A stretch of 64,000 nt of DNA from UBA4582 sp047629195 (GTDB lineage Bacteria; Pseudomonadota; Gammaproteobacteria; Pseudomonadales; Azotimanducaceae): assembly GCA_047629195.1 (NCBI GenBank), contig JBLHWY010000011.1:3531-67530 (forward strand), written 5' to 3'. The notes below the pieces were generated by a model. The model worked only from the letters and a program-made list of their open reading frames with translations, was not told where the DNA came from and made no database searches. This document shows, piece after piece, positions 16,043 through 24,734 of the stretch (positions are counted from its first letter, which is position 1; every line of letters begins with the position of its first letter). The position numbers and the translations under genes are program-made.

Positions 16043-17848
16043 TTAGAAGGCGACGGTGCGTTGAATTATCTGATCGTAAAAATCGCTGTCTAGTCTTACG
16101 TAACAATCTTCGCCGGGCTTCTTGACCAACACATAGTCGTCTAACTTGTCGAGATGAAAAGCTTCTTCCCGCAGACTGTTCTTCTGTAGTTTGTGAGTTG
16201 AGGTAGTAGGGAGTTCTGTCAGTATTCGGATAAAAATTGGTCGAGCGTAGCTGGGTAGGCTTTCGTTGATGTGGTCGCTAAGGGATTTTAGATCGACATT
16301 ACCCATAGATATACCTTCTTTAAATACAATCGCAGCCATACCAGCACGACCATCTGTACCGGGTATTTGAACACCGTAGGCATTGCTGAAGATGACGTCT
16401 GGGTGTTGATTGATAATTTCGGCTAATTCATTGGTTGAAACATTTTCACTTTTCCAACGGAAGGTATCACCAATTCTATCAACAAATTGATAGTGTTTTT
16501 GGCCGAAAGAAAAACCAACATCCACGATCTTCATCAAATCGCCACTGTTAAAATAGAGGTTCCCTTCTTCGACGACATTGCGGACTAACTTTTTTTCGGT
16601 AGCTTCGCCATTTGTATAGCCTTCAAATTTTGTCTTATTGGTGATTTCTATTAACAGCAGACCAGCGTCACCCTCTTTGACTTCAACGCAACAACCTTGT
16701 TCATCACGTATTATTTCGTCTTCGGCTACGTCGTATTTTACTAACTTGACTGGTGCTACGCCTAGGCCGACAGTACATGGTTTATTCAGAATGTTACCGA
16801 AACCTCCATTGCCTTCGCTGGCCGCGTAAAACTCTCCGATTCTATCTATCTCAAATCTGGCCTTGAATTGATGCCAAATGTCAGGCCTGAGTCCATTCCC
16901 AATAATGGTTCTGATTGGATTGTCGGCATCGTTGACTTGCTCGGGGCGACTCATCAAATATCTAATCAGTTCGCCGATATAAATAAAACTAGTGCAGTTG
17001 TTTTTTCTTATATCCTCCCAGAATGCGCTAATAGACAAACGTCTGCGAATGACGGTGGAAGCGCCAACATGAAAAGCGGCGAGCAAGCCCATGATGAGGC
17101 CAGTGCCGTGATAGAGCGGCAAGCAGTTGTACATTCTGTCCGTATGATTTATCCGCAGCAGACTAACGCCTGCCATATGTGATCCTGAAATTGCTCTTTT
17201 GTTGGATACAATCGCAGCTTTGGGTAATCCGGTGGTTCCTGATGTGAAAATATAGAAGGCTGTTGCGCCAATAGTAATCGAATTTGTGATGGGTAGATTG
17301 TCAATGTTACCCGCGTCATCCTCTGGGTTTAGGGTAACAGCCCAGTTAGGCAGGTTGCTATTTTCGCCATCAGCAACCATGAGGAAGTCAGCTCCGTCCT
17401 TCATCTCAAGTTGATCCTTAACGTCGTTAAGGCTGTCGGTCATCTCTGACCCAAAAATACACTTCCGAGAATCAATGAGGTTTATACAATGTGTTAGCGG
17501 TTGCTTTGTTAGGTTGGTGTTAATGAGTCCCGCAGTGGCACCAGTCTTATTAATCCCTAATAGACAGGCAACAAAGGCGATGCGGTTCTGCATAAAGAGG
17601 CTGACGCAATCGCCGGGTTTGATACCCTGTGCCACAAGGGAGTTAGCAATAACGTTGGCCTGGTCATTTAATTCTTTCCAGCTGACTTGCGAGCCTTCAC
17701 ATATGAGCGCAACAGCATTTGGTCGCGTTATTGCGTGTTTTTCAGCCAATTTTGCCATGCAGTCGAAGCTGTCATCTGGCGGAGATTTTAGGCGTGCTGC
17801 ACTTAGCATCACCTTTAAATCTGCGAAGAAGTTACCAACCTTTCCCAT
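16043..17848 (-). CDS. Long-chain acyl-CoA synthetase, FATP/FadD6-like
   Basis: This adenylate-forming enzyme would activate fatty acids with ATP and CoA. The AMP-binding motif is YIFTSGTTGLPKAA; later motifs are EFYAASEGNGG, YFNSGDLMKI and DRIGDTFRWKSENVST, typical of the very-long-chain/FATP branch. The frame opens at 17914, but the ATG at 17848 (MGKVGNFFADLKV) has AGGTG upstream and gives the usual 600-residue length. It also leaves room for a divergent promoter. The shorter form is preferred (601 residues). Confidence 0.85.
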   Translation of the reverse strand: MGKVGNFFADLKVMLSAARLKSPPDDSFDCMAKLAEKHAITRPNAVALICEGSQVSWKELNDQANVIANSLVAQGIKPGDCVSLFMQNRIAFVACLLGINKTGATAGLINTNLTKQPLTHCINLIDSRKCIFGSEMTDSLNDVKDQLEMKDGADFLMVADGENSNLPNWAVTLNPEDDAGNIDNLPITNSITIGATAFYIFTSGTTGLPKAAIVSNKRAISGSHMAGVSLLRINHTDRMYNCLPLYHGTGLIMGLLAAFHVGASTVIRRRLSISAFWEDIRKNNCTSFIYIGELIRYLMSRPEQVNDADNPIRTIIGNGLRPDIWHQFKARFEIDRIGEFYAASEGNGGFGNILNKPCTVGLGVAPVKLVKYDVAEDEIIRDEQGCCVEVKEGDAGLLLIEITNKTKFEGYTNGEATEKKLVRNVVEEGNLYFNSGDLMKIVDVGFSFGQKHYQFVDRIGDTFRWKSENVSTNELAEIINQHPDVIFSNAYGVQIPGTDGRAGMAAIVFKEGISMGNVDLKSLSDHINESLPSYARPIFIRILTELPTTSTHKLQKNSLREEAFHLDKLDDYVLVKKPGEDCYVRLDSDFYDQIIQRTVAF

Positions 17849-17987
17849 CGAAACACCTATATAGTCTAATTTTTGTACAAATCTAACAAATGCTGCTTTC
17901 AGGAACCACCGCATTATGAATAAACTTCAGTTACCCGAACAACAATTCCTTCCATCGGGTGGGCTTACTAAAACGAGGATCAAGACA

Positions 17988-18581
17988 GTGAACTATATAG
18001 GAACTGGTTTCGTGCCGGTATTCATGCTGGTGTTTTTTTCAATGTTTGCCACTTCAGTCATGGCAGAGAGTGAAAAAGTTCTTTTTTCCACCGACGATAT
18101 ACCCAATTTTGTAGAATATTCAGAATCCCTCTCAAGTTCTGGCCAACCTTTAAAGGAACACATGCCTTTGTTGGCAGAGATGGGTTTTGATCAGATTATT
18201 TATCTTGCATTGACGACCAATAGAACAGCATTGGACAAAGAAGATGAGTTAGTGCTGAAAAATGACATGAATTACTTGCACGTCGCAGTGGATTTCTCGA
18301 AACCGAGCCTAAAGAATTTTGAAACTGTTGCGCTAATTCTTCAGAACTCCAAGGATCAAAAAAGTCTGTTGCATTGCCAGGTAAACTATCGAGCATCAAC
18401 TTTTTCCTTTCTCTATCGCGTTATTTATCTTGGTGTCCCTATCGGCGCGGCCAAGGAGGATCTTGATAAAGTTTGGACTCCGGACTCTGTTTGGTACCAG
18501 TTTCTCGTCAATACGCTGGCTGCACATGGCATGACTCACGAATGTGATTCCTGTGACTGGCAAGAGAGGGATTTTGATTAG
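17988..18581 (+). CDS. Secreted protein-tyrosine-phosphatase-like protein
   Basis: GTG 17988 is chosen because CGAGGA precedes it by eight bases and gives a 26-residue signal peptide ending FATSVMA; the ATG at 17916 would give an unusually long n-region. The mature domain starts with ISSSGQP-like sequence (SLSSSGQPLKEHMPLLAEMG) common to DSP-like phosphatase/DUF442 relatives. The signature loop is LHCQVNYRAS: Cys to Arg has four intervening residues, not the five of a standard CX5R P-loop. Phosphatase activity is therefore uncertain. Two C-terminal cysteines (ECDSC) could form a disulfide. It is divergent from the acyl-CoA synthetase. Confidence 0.65.
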   Translation: MNYIGTGFVPVFMLVFFSMFATSVMAESEKVLFSTDDIPNFVEYSESLSSSGQPLKEHMPLLAEMGFDQIIYLALTTNRTALDKEDELVLKNDMNYLHVAVDFSKPSLKNFETVALILQNSKDQKSLLHCQVNYRASTFSFLYRVIYLGVPIGAAKEDLDKVWTPDSVWYQFLVNTLAAHGMTHECDSCDWQERDFD

Positions 18582-19428
18582 GTTTTTGTGAATTTGGAGT
18601 GTCAAAGGTTGAAGATACCGGTAGAAAGAATTTTGGGGTCAATACAAAGATGAGTTGAAGCGTTAGGGCTGCTGCCCGTTAGAGTCATAGTCAGTGGTTG
18701 TAAAAAGGGGTTTTTGAGATGGGAATTGGTTTTAGTTTTGATTTGAGCTTGAAAAGGCTGGTTGAATTACAACGGTTAACGAGGTGTGGCCTGTAGGAAG
18801 TTGACCATAGAGTCAGTCGTCAAATTCGTACATTTTACAAAGTTTGCTTGGAATTTGGATTGCCTTTCGGCGAAGCAAATATACCGAATAACTCTTGTAG
18901 AGCAGTGTTTTCCAGCGGTGAATATAGGGTCAGATGTCGATATTTCGACACCAATTGTGCTGTTTCCATCTGATTTAATAGCCTTAATCACATTTCGGCG
19001 CTTAAGTTACTAACAATTTATAGCGGTTTCTCAATTGCAAGCCTAAATCTTACTGTTTTGAGTTGTGCTAATTCTAGTGATCCTCTGAGCCCTTGCTTTA
19101 TGTGGCCTACAGGGTGGTTGTACAAAAATTAACCAGTGCCCTCAATGCGACGGTTTTTGGGGATCTCAAGGGTGTCGGGCAAAGTTATCACCAGACTTAT
19201 CCACAGGAAATGTGGAAAACTTTTATCCTATACCTAGTTTCAGTTAGTGGGCGCACACTTTTTCATCCACGCCCGCGGCGGCTTAGTGCTTCAAGCTGAG
19301 ATAAGATCATCAATATGGTTGATAGTCGTGGGCCATGATGGTGTCATAGCCGCGGAATATTTATCGAGTTGAATTGACGAAAGAAGATTTCTTCTCGATT
19401 GGGGAGCAAATATTGAGGTGGAATGTTT
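18582..19428. other. Long non-coding stretch, about 850 bp
   Basis: No frame here looks like a gene; the short frames at 18786-19013 and 19093-19299 have no family resemblance. It contains an inverted repeat TGTCGA/TCGACA near 18937 and an inverted pair of DnaA-box-like sites (19197-19219). It is rich in G and T on the plus strand. Confidence 0.6.
19197..19219. promoter_or_regulatory. Inverted pair of DnaA-box-like sites
   Basis: TTATCCACA (19197-19205) is a perfect consensus DnaA box. After five bases, TGTGGAAAA (19211-19219) is an opposite-strand match to TTWTNCACA. One perfect box per window is expected about half the time by chance, but the paired inverted arrangement in a non-coding stretch is less trivial. 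Confidence 0.4.
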
Positions 19429-20574
19429 ATGAGCGTTGAAGTACACGGTTATTGTGATGAAAAATTTTCTGGACTGAAAGATGTTTTGGCCACTAGCGTT
19501 GAGGCTGGCTCCGATCTTGGCGCCTCGTTCGCCGCCACAGTAGACGGTGAAATGGTTGTCGATATATGGGCTGGCTCACTAGATGAGGCTCAAGAGCAAT
19601 CATGGCAAAAAGATACACTTGTCAACGTCTACAGTACGACAAAAACAATGTCATTTCTGTGTGCATTGGTGCTGGCGGATCGAGGTCAGTTAGATTTCGA
19701 CGCCAAAGTCGCGAAATACTGGCCTGAATTTGCACAAAATGGCAAGGGTGATGTGAAGGTTTGGCACTTGATGAATCATGCTGCAGGGCTTTCTGGATTG
19801 GAAGAGCCTGTCACCCCTGCTGATATGTATGACTGGGACAAGATTACTGGGTTATTAGCTGCGCAGGCGCCCTGGTGGGAACCAGGTTCAGCAACAGGCT
19901 ACCATGCAATCACTCAAGGTTACTTGATTGGCGAAATTGTAAGGAGAATATCGGGACGGTCACTGGGCCAGTTTTTTGCAGAAGAAATAGCCCGACCTCT
20001 GGGCGCTGACTTCTACATTGGTGTTCCAGAGCAGGAATTTCCTCGAATTGGCCACTTGATACCGCCGGGTGGTGGTGATGCGGAACCCAGCGCTGGCGGA
20101 GATGAAAATTCTATCGCTGCAAGAACTTTTCGGAATCCAGCAATTGGTGCACTTGAATCTCGCACGCCTGAGTGGCGCAAGGCTGAGATACCCGCGGCAA
20201 ATGGTCATGGCAATGCACGATCGGTTGCGCGGATACAATCAATTTTGGCCTGTATGGGGGAGGTGGATGGCATCAGATTGCTCTCGGAAGAAACCGCTAA
20301 ATCAGTGATGGTTGAGCGAATTTCCGGAAAAGATTTGGTGCTTAATGTGCCCTTGAGATTCGGTCTTGGTTATGGACTCAATCAACCAGCAGCACCCTTG
20401 TCGCCAAATCAAAATGTTTGTTATTGGGGTGGTTGGGGTGGTTCAGTGATTGTGGTTGATCAGGATGCCCGTGCTTCAATTAGCTATGTAATGAATAAAA
20501 TGAACGTTGGCCTGACAGGAGACATGCGCTCGGCCAATCTGGTCGGCGGCTTCTACCAGTCTTTGTTGAGTTAA
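19429..20574 (+). CDS. Serine hydrolase, class C beta-lactamase/esterase family
   Basis: The 381-residue penicillin-binding-protein-like hydrolase has the nucleophile motif STTK (Ser69-Lys72) in VNVYSTTKTMSF, followed by VWHLMNHAAGLSG and a Tyr motif in TGYHAITQGYL. Such proteins are usually esterases or lactonases (EstB, LACTB-like). No signal peptide is visible, suggesting a cytoplasmic enzyme. GAGGTGG lies seven bases before ATG 19429 but only one before the ATG at 19423, so 19429 is the start. Confidence 0.85.
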   Translation: MSVEVHGYCDEKFSGLKDVLATSVEAGSDLGASFAATVDGEMVVDIWAGSLDEAQEQSWQKDTLVNVYSTTKTMSFLCALVLADRGQLDFDAKVAKYWPEFAQNGKGDVKVWHLMNHAAGLSGLEEPVTPADMYDWDKITGLLAAQAPWWEPGSATGYHAITQGYLIGEIVRRISGRSLGQFFAEEIARPLGADFYIGVPEQEFPRIGHLIPPGGGDAEPSAGGDENSIAARTFRNPAIGALESRTPEWRKAEIPAANGHGNARSVARIQSILACMGEVDGIRLLSEETAKSVMVERISGKDLVLNVPLRFGLGYGLNQPAAPLSPNQNVCYWGGWGGSVIVVDQDARASISYVMNKMNVGLTGDMRSANLVGGFYQSLLS

Positions 20575-20602
20575 GTTAGATTTTCGCTGAGGGGTTTAGA
20601 TC

Positions 20603-21208
20603 GTGCCTGAATTTGTAGTCAGATGTCGAAAAACCAGCACTGATCCTGACAAGCTTCTGGGCGGTATTGGCACGGGAGCGCACGTAGAATATCTGCCTCA
20701 CATGATTGTGAGTGCGCTCTTTTTATCCAAAGCACATCGTCCCAACGTTAAGCTCTCGCTTATTTTCGAGGAAACGAGTGACTATTCGCGCAGATTGGTC
20801 TTGGAGGGGGGGACGCTAGGGACGGTCGGTGGTCATGATGAAAAGTCCTTACTTATGTTTCTCGCCAATGCGTTAAAAGAGGCGGGCTCCTTACCCAAGG
20901 AAACCTCGGTAACGACAGCTTCTGGTGTCTTGATCGAGACCATCAGCTTTGAGCATTTTGTTAAGCGAGAAGCCGAACGAAGTCCGGTATACGTGCTGGA
21001 TAAGAAGGGGCCTGATATAAGGGAGCTTGAATTGGCTCCCGACGCCATATTCGTGTTGACCGATCACATTCCCATGCCAAAAAAGACATTTAAATCCATG
21101 CTGCGACAAGGGGTAAAGAAGATTTCTTTAGGTCCCCAGATGTTGCATGCGTCTCAATGTATGACGTTGATAAATAACGAATATGATAGGTATTATTACC
21201 GCGGATAG
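20603..21208 (+). CDS. TrmY-family RNA pseudouridine N1-methyltransferase (SPOUT)
   Basis: The 201-residue protein starts at GTG with GAGGGG eight bases upstream. It resembles TrmY/DUF358: VSALFLSKAHRPNVKLSLIF in the N-terminal half, an FVLTDHIPMP segment, and the C-terminal trefoil-knot signature ISLGPQMLHASQCMTLINNE followed by YDRYY. TrmY methylates pseudouridine 54 of archaeal tRNA using AdoMet; bacterial members known from some gammaproteobacteria are annotated only as putative pseudouridine methyltransferases. The RNA target here is unknown. Confidence 0.8.
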   Translation: MPEFVVRCRKTSTDPDKLLGGIGTGAHVEYLPHMIVSALFLSKAHRPNVKLSLIFEETSDYSRRLVLEGGTLGTVGGHDEKSLLMFLANALKEAGSLPKETSVTTASGVLIETISFEHFVKREAERSPVYVLDKKGPDIRELELAPDAIFVLTDHIPMPKKTFKSMLRQGVKKISLGPQMLHASQCMTLINNEYDRYYYRG

Positions 21209-21385
21209 CTGACTGCGACTCCGTTGCCCATGTGAGTTTGCTATCTAGGTCATTTTTGCGACTGATGCGTTGGCATAAATTGCTTGGGGTGAGTTGTTTG
21301 ACCTAGTGTATTCGGCAATAATCAGCTTGATTAACATAACGCATTAACTTTCTAGTTCGATAACAAATGGTATAACGGCAAAAAT

Positions 21386-22069
21386 ATGACAACAGAAGAT
21401 ACGGCAAGCACAATCAAGTCAATCGCTATCCTTGGCGGCACCGGTGATCTCGGCGGCGGTTTAGCCAGGCAGTGGTCTCGAGCAGGCTATCAAATACTGA
21501 TCGGATCGCGTACAGAAGAAAAAGGCAAAGCTGCGGCAGATGAATTGTTGGCGGAGTTCCCAGATTTGAATGTCACAGGGCATGAGAATCTAGCTGCAGC
21601 CACAGCAGCGGATCTCGTTGTGTTGACAGTACCGTTTGCCCATCAAATCAGCACCCTAGAATCCGTCAAGGCAGGTTTGTCTGGCAAAGTGCTCATTGAT
21701 GTTACTGTGCCACTTATGCCACCCAAGGTCGGTACGGTGCAGTTGCCCGAGGCGGGCTGTGCTGCCGTTATGGCGCAGGAATGTGTTGGTGATGAAGTAT
21801 TCGTGGTATCAGCGTTTCAGAATGTTGGGGCTATGCACCTGCAAGAAGATCATGCGATTGAGTGTGACGTGCTGGTGACCGGGAATAAGAAGGCAGCTAG
21901 AGACACTGTCATCACACTAGTTGAGGCGCTCGGTTTGAGAGGTTGGCATGCGGGTCCGCTGGCCAATGCTGCTGCTGCTGAAGCACTGACTTCCGTTCTC
22001 ATCTCTATTAATCGTCATCATAAAATTAATGGTGCAGGGATTGTGATTACCGGGGCACCTAGCAGCTAG
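21386..22069 (+). CDS. npdG: NADPH-dependent F420 reductase
   Basis: The 227-residue Rossmann protein begins its NADP fold with IAILGGTGDLGGGLARQW (about 13-30) followed by IGSRTEEKG. It is like archaeal Fno and bacterial NpdG. It passes hydride between NADPH and cofactor F420 in the cytoplasm. It heads the run npdG-cofE-cofD-cofC-fbiC, which supports the assignment. It is a typical family length. F420H2 formed here would feed the luciferase-like oxidoreductases downstream. Confidence 0.85.
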   Translation: MTTEDTASTIKSIAILGGTGDLGGGLARQWSRAGYQILIGSRTEEKGKAAADELLAEFPDLNVTGHENLAAATAADLVVLTVPFAHQISTLESVKAGLSGKVLIDVTVPLMPPKVGTVQLPEAGCAAVMAQECVGDEVFVVSAFQNVGAMHLQEDHAIECDVLVTGNKKAARDTVITLVEALGLRGWHAGPLANAAAAEALTSVLISINRHHKINGAGIVITGAPSS

Positions 22070-22145
22070 TGTTTTGGGTTCGCTCTTGGCTCCAATCAGC
22101 TCCTAGTACCAATAATTTAAACCAGTATTGTGGAAGTTTTACGCT

Positions 22146-22925
22146 ATGAAGCTTGAGTTTATCGGCATTGAAAATATCCCTATGATCGAGCCTGGCGATG
22201 ACCTGGCTACCTTAATTGAACAAGGGCTAGCGTCTATGGGAGAGCAATTACGAGATGATGACGTGCTTGTACTTGCTCAAAAAATTATTTCTAAAGTCGA
22301 AGATAGATATCTTGATTTAAGAACGGTTGTGCCTAGTGCCGAGGCTATTGCATTGGCTCAGGAAGTCGATAAACCGCCGAACAAAGTCCAAGCGATTTTA
22401 GATGAATCTAATGAAGTTGTTAGGAAGCGAAAGGGCGTTCTCATTGTTGAACATAAGCTTGGTTTTGTGCAGGCAAATGCGGGCATAGACCAATCAAATA
22501 TTTCCCATGAAAATGATGCGGACGATAACATGTGCCTGTTGTTGCCCGTTGATCCCGATGCAAGTGCTGCCAAATTGCGAAGTGAAGTTGAACGCCGACA
22601 TGCTGTTAGTGTTGGTGTGATTATCAATGACTCTATTGGCCGAGCCTGGCGTAATGGTTCGATGGGGCTTGCTATTGGTGTCTCGGGTTTTACCGCCATT
22701 GAAGACTATATTGGCATGACGGATATTTATGGTCGTGAACTGATGGTGACGGAAGTTGCCGCGGCCGATGAGATGGCGGCTGGTGCTTCTCTCGTGATGG
22801 GCCAGACGAGCGAGAAAACGCCTGTTGTTTTGGTGCGCGGTTATAAGCCTAAAGAACCTATCGATAACTCTCGTGTTGGTGTTCGGCCGCTGATCCGAGA
22901 AAAACAAATGGATTTATTTCGCTAG
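22146..22925 (+). CDS. cofE: F420-0:gamma-L-glutamate ligase
   Basis: The 259-residue CofE adds glutamates to F420-0 using GTP. The family core is visible: DDDVLVLAQKIISKVEDR near the N-terminus, VEHKLGFVQANAGIDQSN in the middle, and VGVIINDSIGRAWRNGSMGLAIGVSG toward the end. ATG 22146 is preferred to the ATG at 22128 because family proteins start close to the LEFIGIENIP strand and GGAAG lies upstream. There is no C-terminal nitroreductase domain as in mycobacterial FbiB. It is followed by cofD after one base. Confidence 0.9.
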   Translation: MKLEFIGIENIPMIEPGDDLATLIEQGLASMGEQLRDDDVLVLAQKIISKVEDRYLDLRTVVPSAEAIALAQEVDKPPNKVQAILDESNEVVRKRKGVLIVEHKLGFVQANAGIDQSNISHENDADDNMCLLLPVDPDASAAKLRSEVERRHAVSVGVIINDSIGRAWRNGSMGLAIGVSGFTAIEDYIGMTDIYGRELMVTEVAAADEMAAGASLVMGQTSEKTPVVLVRGYKPKEPIDNSRVGVRPLIREKQMDLFR

Positions 22926-22926
22926 T

Positions 22927-23919
22927 ATGAATGAGCCTACAGCAAAGAACTGTTTAGCAATCTCTGGAGGTGTCGGTGGGGCGAAACTTGCGCTCGGCTT
23001 GTCACATTGTTTGCCTTCCGAAAAACTCTGTGTTGTGGCAAACACAGGTGATGATTTTACCCACTTAGGGTTTAAAATTTGCCCAGACCTGGATACAGTT
23101 TTGTACACGCTGGCGGATCTGAATAACAAAGAACTTGGTTGGGGCCAACAAGGTGAATCGTGGAATTTTCTCAGTGCACTTGAGTCATTGGGCGGAGAAA
23201 GCTGGTTTCAGCTGGGCGATAGAGATCTCGCAACACATTGCGTGCGGTCCCAATTGCTCGCTGCCGGCGCTAGTCTCTCAGACGCAACAAAGCATTTATG
23301 TAAAGCAATGGGTGTTGAATTAAACCTTTGCCCCATGACCGACGATGAAGTTGCAACCATCGTGCATTGTGAAGTTGAGGATTCTGAAAGCGGGGAAAAA
23401 CGAATTGTGCCGATGGCATTTCAACATTATTTCGTCAGAGATCGCTGCCAGCCCAGCGTGACCGGATTTTCCTTCGATGGCATGTCCTCAGCAAAACCAA
23501 GTGACGATTTTGTTGCTGCACTCACAAGCGAGGATCTTGGTTCCATTATTATTTGTCCGTCTAATCCCTTTGTCAGTGTTGATCCTGTGCTTAAATTGCC
23601 AGGCGTCTTAGAAGCGATAAAGAATGCCAGAGTGCCAGTAATAGCCATCTCGCCTATTGTTGGCGGACAGGCAATCAAGGGTCCCGCAGCAAAAATGATG
23701 GCTGAACTCGGTATGCCGGCCAGCGCACTAGCAGTTGCAGAGCATTACAAGGGCAAAATTGATGGATTTGTCATTGATGAGGCAGATGCCGACCTAAAAG
23801 AAGATATTGAAGGTTTAGGTATACCTACTATCGTGACCAAATCTGTCATGGTAACGTTAGAAGATCGAATAGGATTAGCGAAAGAAGTGCTTCAGTTTGC
23901 CAGCAAATTAGCTTCCTGA
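22927..23919 (+). CDS. cofD: 2-phospho-L-lactate (phosphoenolpyruvate) transferase
   Basis: The 330-residue CofD joins the phospho-carboxylate moiety from the CofC product to the deazaflavin Fo. Motifs seen are ISGGVGGAKLALGL (about 13-26), VVANTGDDFTHLGF and IICPSNPFVSVDPVL. Length is normal for the family. It starts one base after the cofE stop and is probably translationally coupled to it. FbiA/CofD enzymes can use phosphoenolpyruvate- or phospholactate-derived substrates; this cannot be decided here. Confidence 0.92.
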   Translation: MNEPTAKNCLAISGGVGGAKLALGLSHCLPSEKLCVVANTGDDFTHLGFKICPDLDTVLYTLADLNNKELGWGQQGESWNFLSALESLGGESWFQLGDRDLATHCVRSQLLAAGASLSDATKHLCKAMGVELNLCPMTDDEVATIVHCEVEDSESGEKRIVPMAFQHYFVRDRCQPSVTGFSFDGMSSAKPSDDFVAALTSEDLGSIIICPSNPFVSVDPVLKLPGVLEAIKNARVPVIAISPIVGGQAIKGPAAKMMAELGMPASALAVAEHYKGKIDGFVIDEADADLKEDIEGLGIPTIVTKSVMVTLEDRIGLAKEVLQFASKLAS

Positions 23920-23962
23920 GCCATTACTTGATCTATTTTAGTGACATTAACTACTTGGCAAA

Positions 23963-24700
23963 ATGATACCTGAAATGAATACGACTGCGGTTATCCCAAT
24001 TAAGCAGCTTAATGACGCCAAGAAGCGTCTGGCAAATTATCTGTCTGTGAGCCAGCGCCGTGCTTTATGCCAGGTAATGTTTGAGGATGTGCTGGAAGCG
24101 GTGACCACTTGTGATCGTATTGATGATGTTGTCGTCGTCACAAATGACGAATCTGTCGCATCAATCGCATTTTCATATTCCGCACGAGTCATTCCTGAAC
24201 CCGAACAGCCTGGTTTAATTGCGGCAGTAACACATGCGGCTGATTTGCTTGCCTCTGAGGGTACTGTGAATATGGTCTTTCTGCCTGGCGATGTACCGCT
24301 TGTGAGCGTTGAAGAACTTGAGGTTGTGCTAGATGGGTTTGGATTGAGTGGTGTGCCTGAATTTTTGATTGTGCCAGCCGAGGATCTCGGTGGCTCAAAT
24401 TGTGTTGTTTGTTCGCCGCCCAATTGCATCGAATTCCTATTTGGCCTCGATAGCTTTAGAAAGCATCTGAAGGAGTCTAAGGATCGTGGAATTGAACCAT
24501 CAATAGCTAAACTTCCTGGACTGGGATTGGATGTAGACACGCCGGATGATCTGGCCGTGTTAGGTGAAATACTGCTTCGGCAGGAAGTAACAACTAGGAC
24601 CCATCGATTTTTGCTTCAGGCCGGCTTAATGATGCACCCGAGCGATCAGAATGAAAACCAGAGTAAAAACCAGAGTGAGAATAGATTAGCGCGAAGTTAA
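23963..24700 (+). CDS. cofC: CofC-type guanylyltransferase for F420 biosynthesis
   Basis: The 245-residue nucleotidyltransferase-fold protein has AVIPIKQLNDAKKRLA at the N-terminus, FLPGDVPLVSVEELE in the middle and GLGLDVDTPDDL near the end, all typical of CofC. It activates phospholactate, phosphoenolpyruvate or 3-phosphoglycerate with GTP. ATG 23975 is an alternative start. The C-terminus carries an extra tail of short Asn-Gln-Ser repeats (QNENQSKNQSEN), encoded by a 12-bp near-repeat. Position between cofD and fbiC is consistent. Confidence 0.88.
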   Translation: MIPEMNTTAVIPIKQLNDAKKRLANYLSVSQRRALCQVMFEDVLEAVTTCDRIDDVVVVTNDESVASIAFSYSARVIPEPEQPGLIAAVTHAADLLASEGTVNMVFLPGDVPLVSVEELEVVLDGFGLSGVPEFLIVPAEDLGGSNCVVCSPPNCIEFLFGLDSFRKHLKESKDRGIEPSIAKLPGLGLDVDTPDDLAVLGEILLRQEVTTRTHRFLLQAGLMMHPSDQNENQSKNQSENRLARS

Positions 24701-24734
24701 ATTGCCTGATCAAAAACCTACCGGATAAATAGTT

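Noticed and set aside
19197..19219. Chromosome origin at the DnaA-box pair
   Set aside because: Only two boxes, no dnaA, dnaN or gidA nearby, and no clear AT-rich unwinding element.
18786..19299. Two short plus-strand frames (18786-19013, 19093-19299)
   Set aside because: Composition looks like translated non-coding DNA; no start signal.
22494..22907. 137-codon minus-strand frame inside cofE
   Set aside because: Antisense shadow; cofE is fully supported by family motifs.
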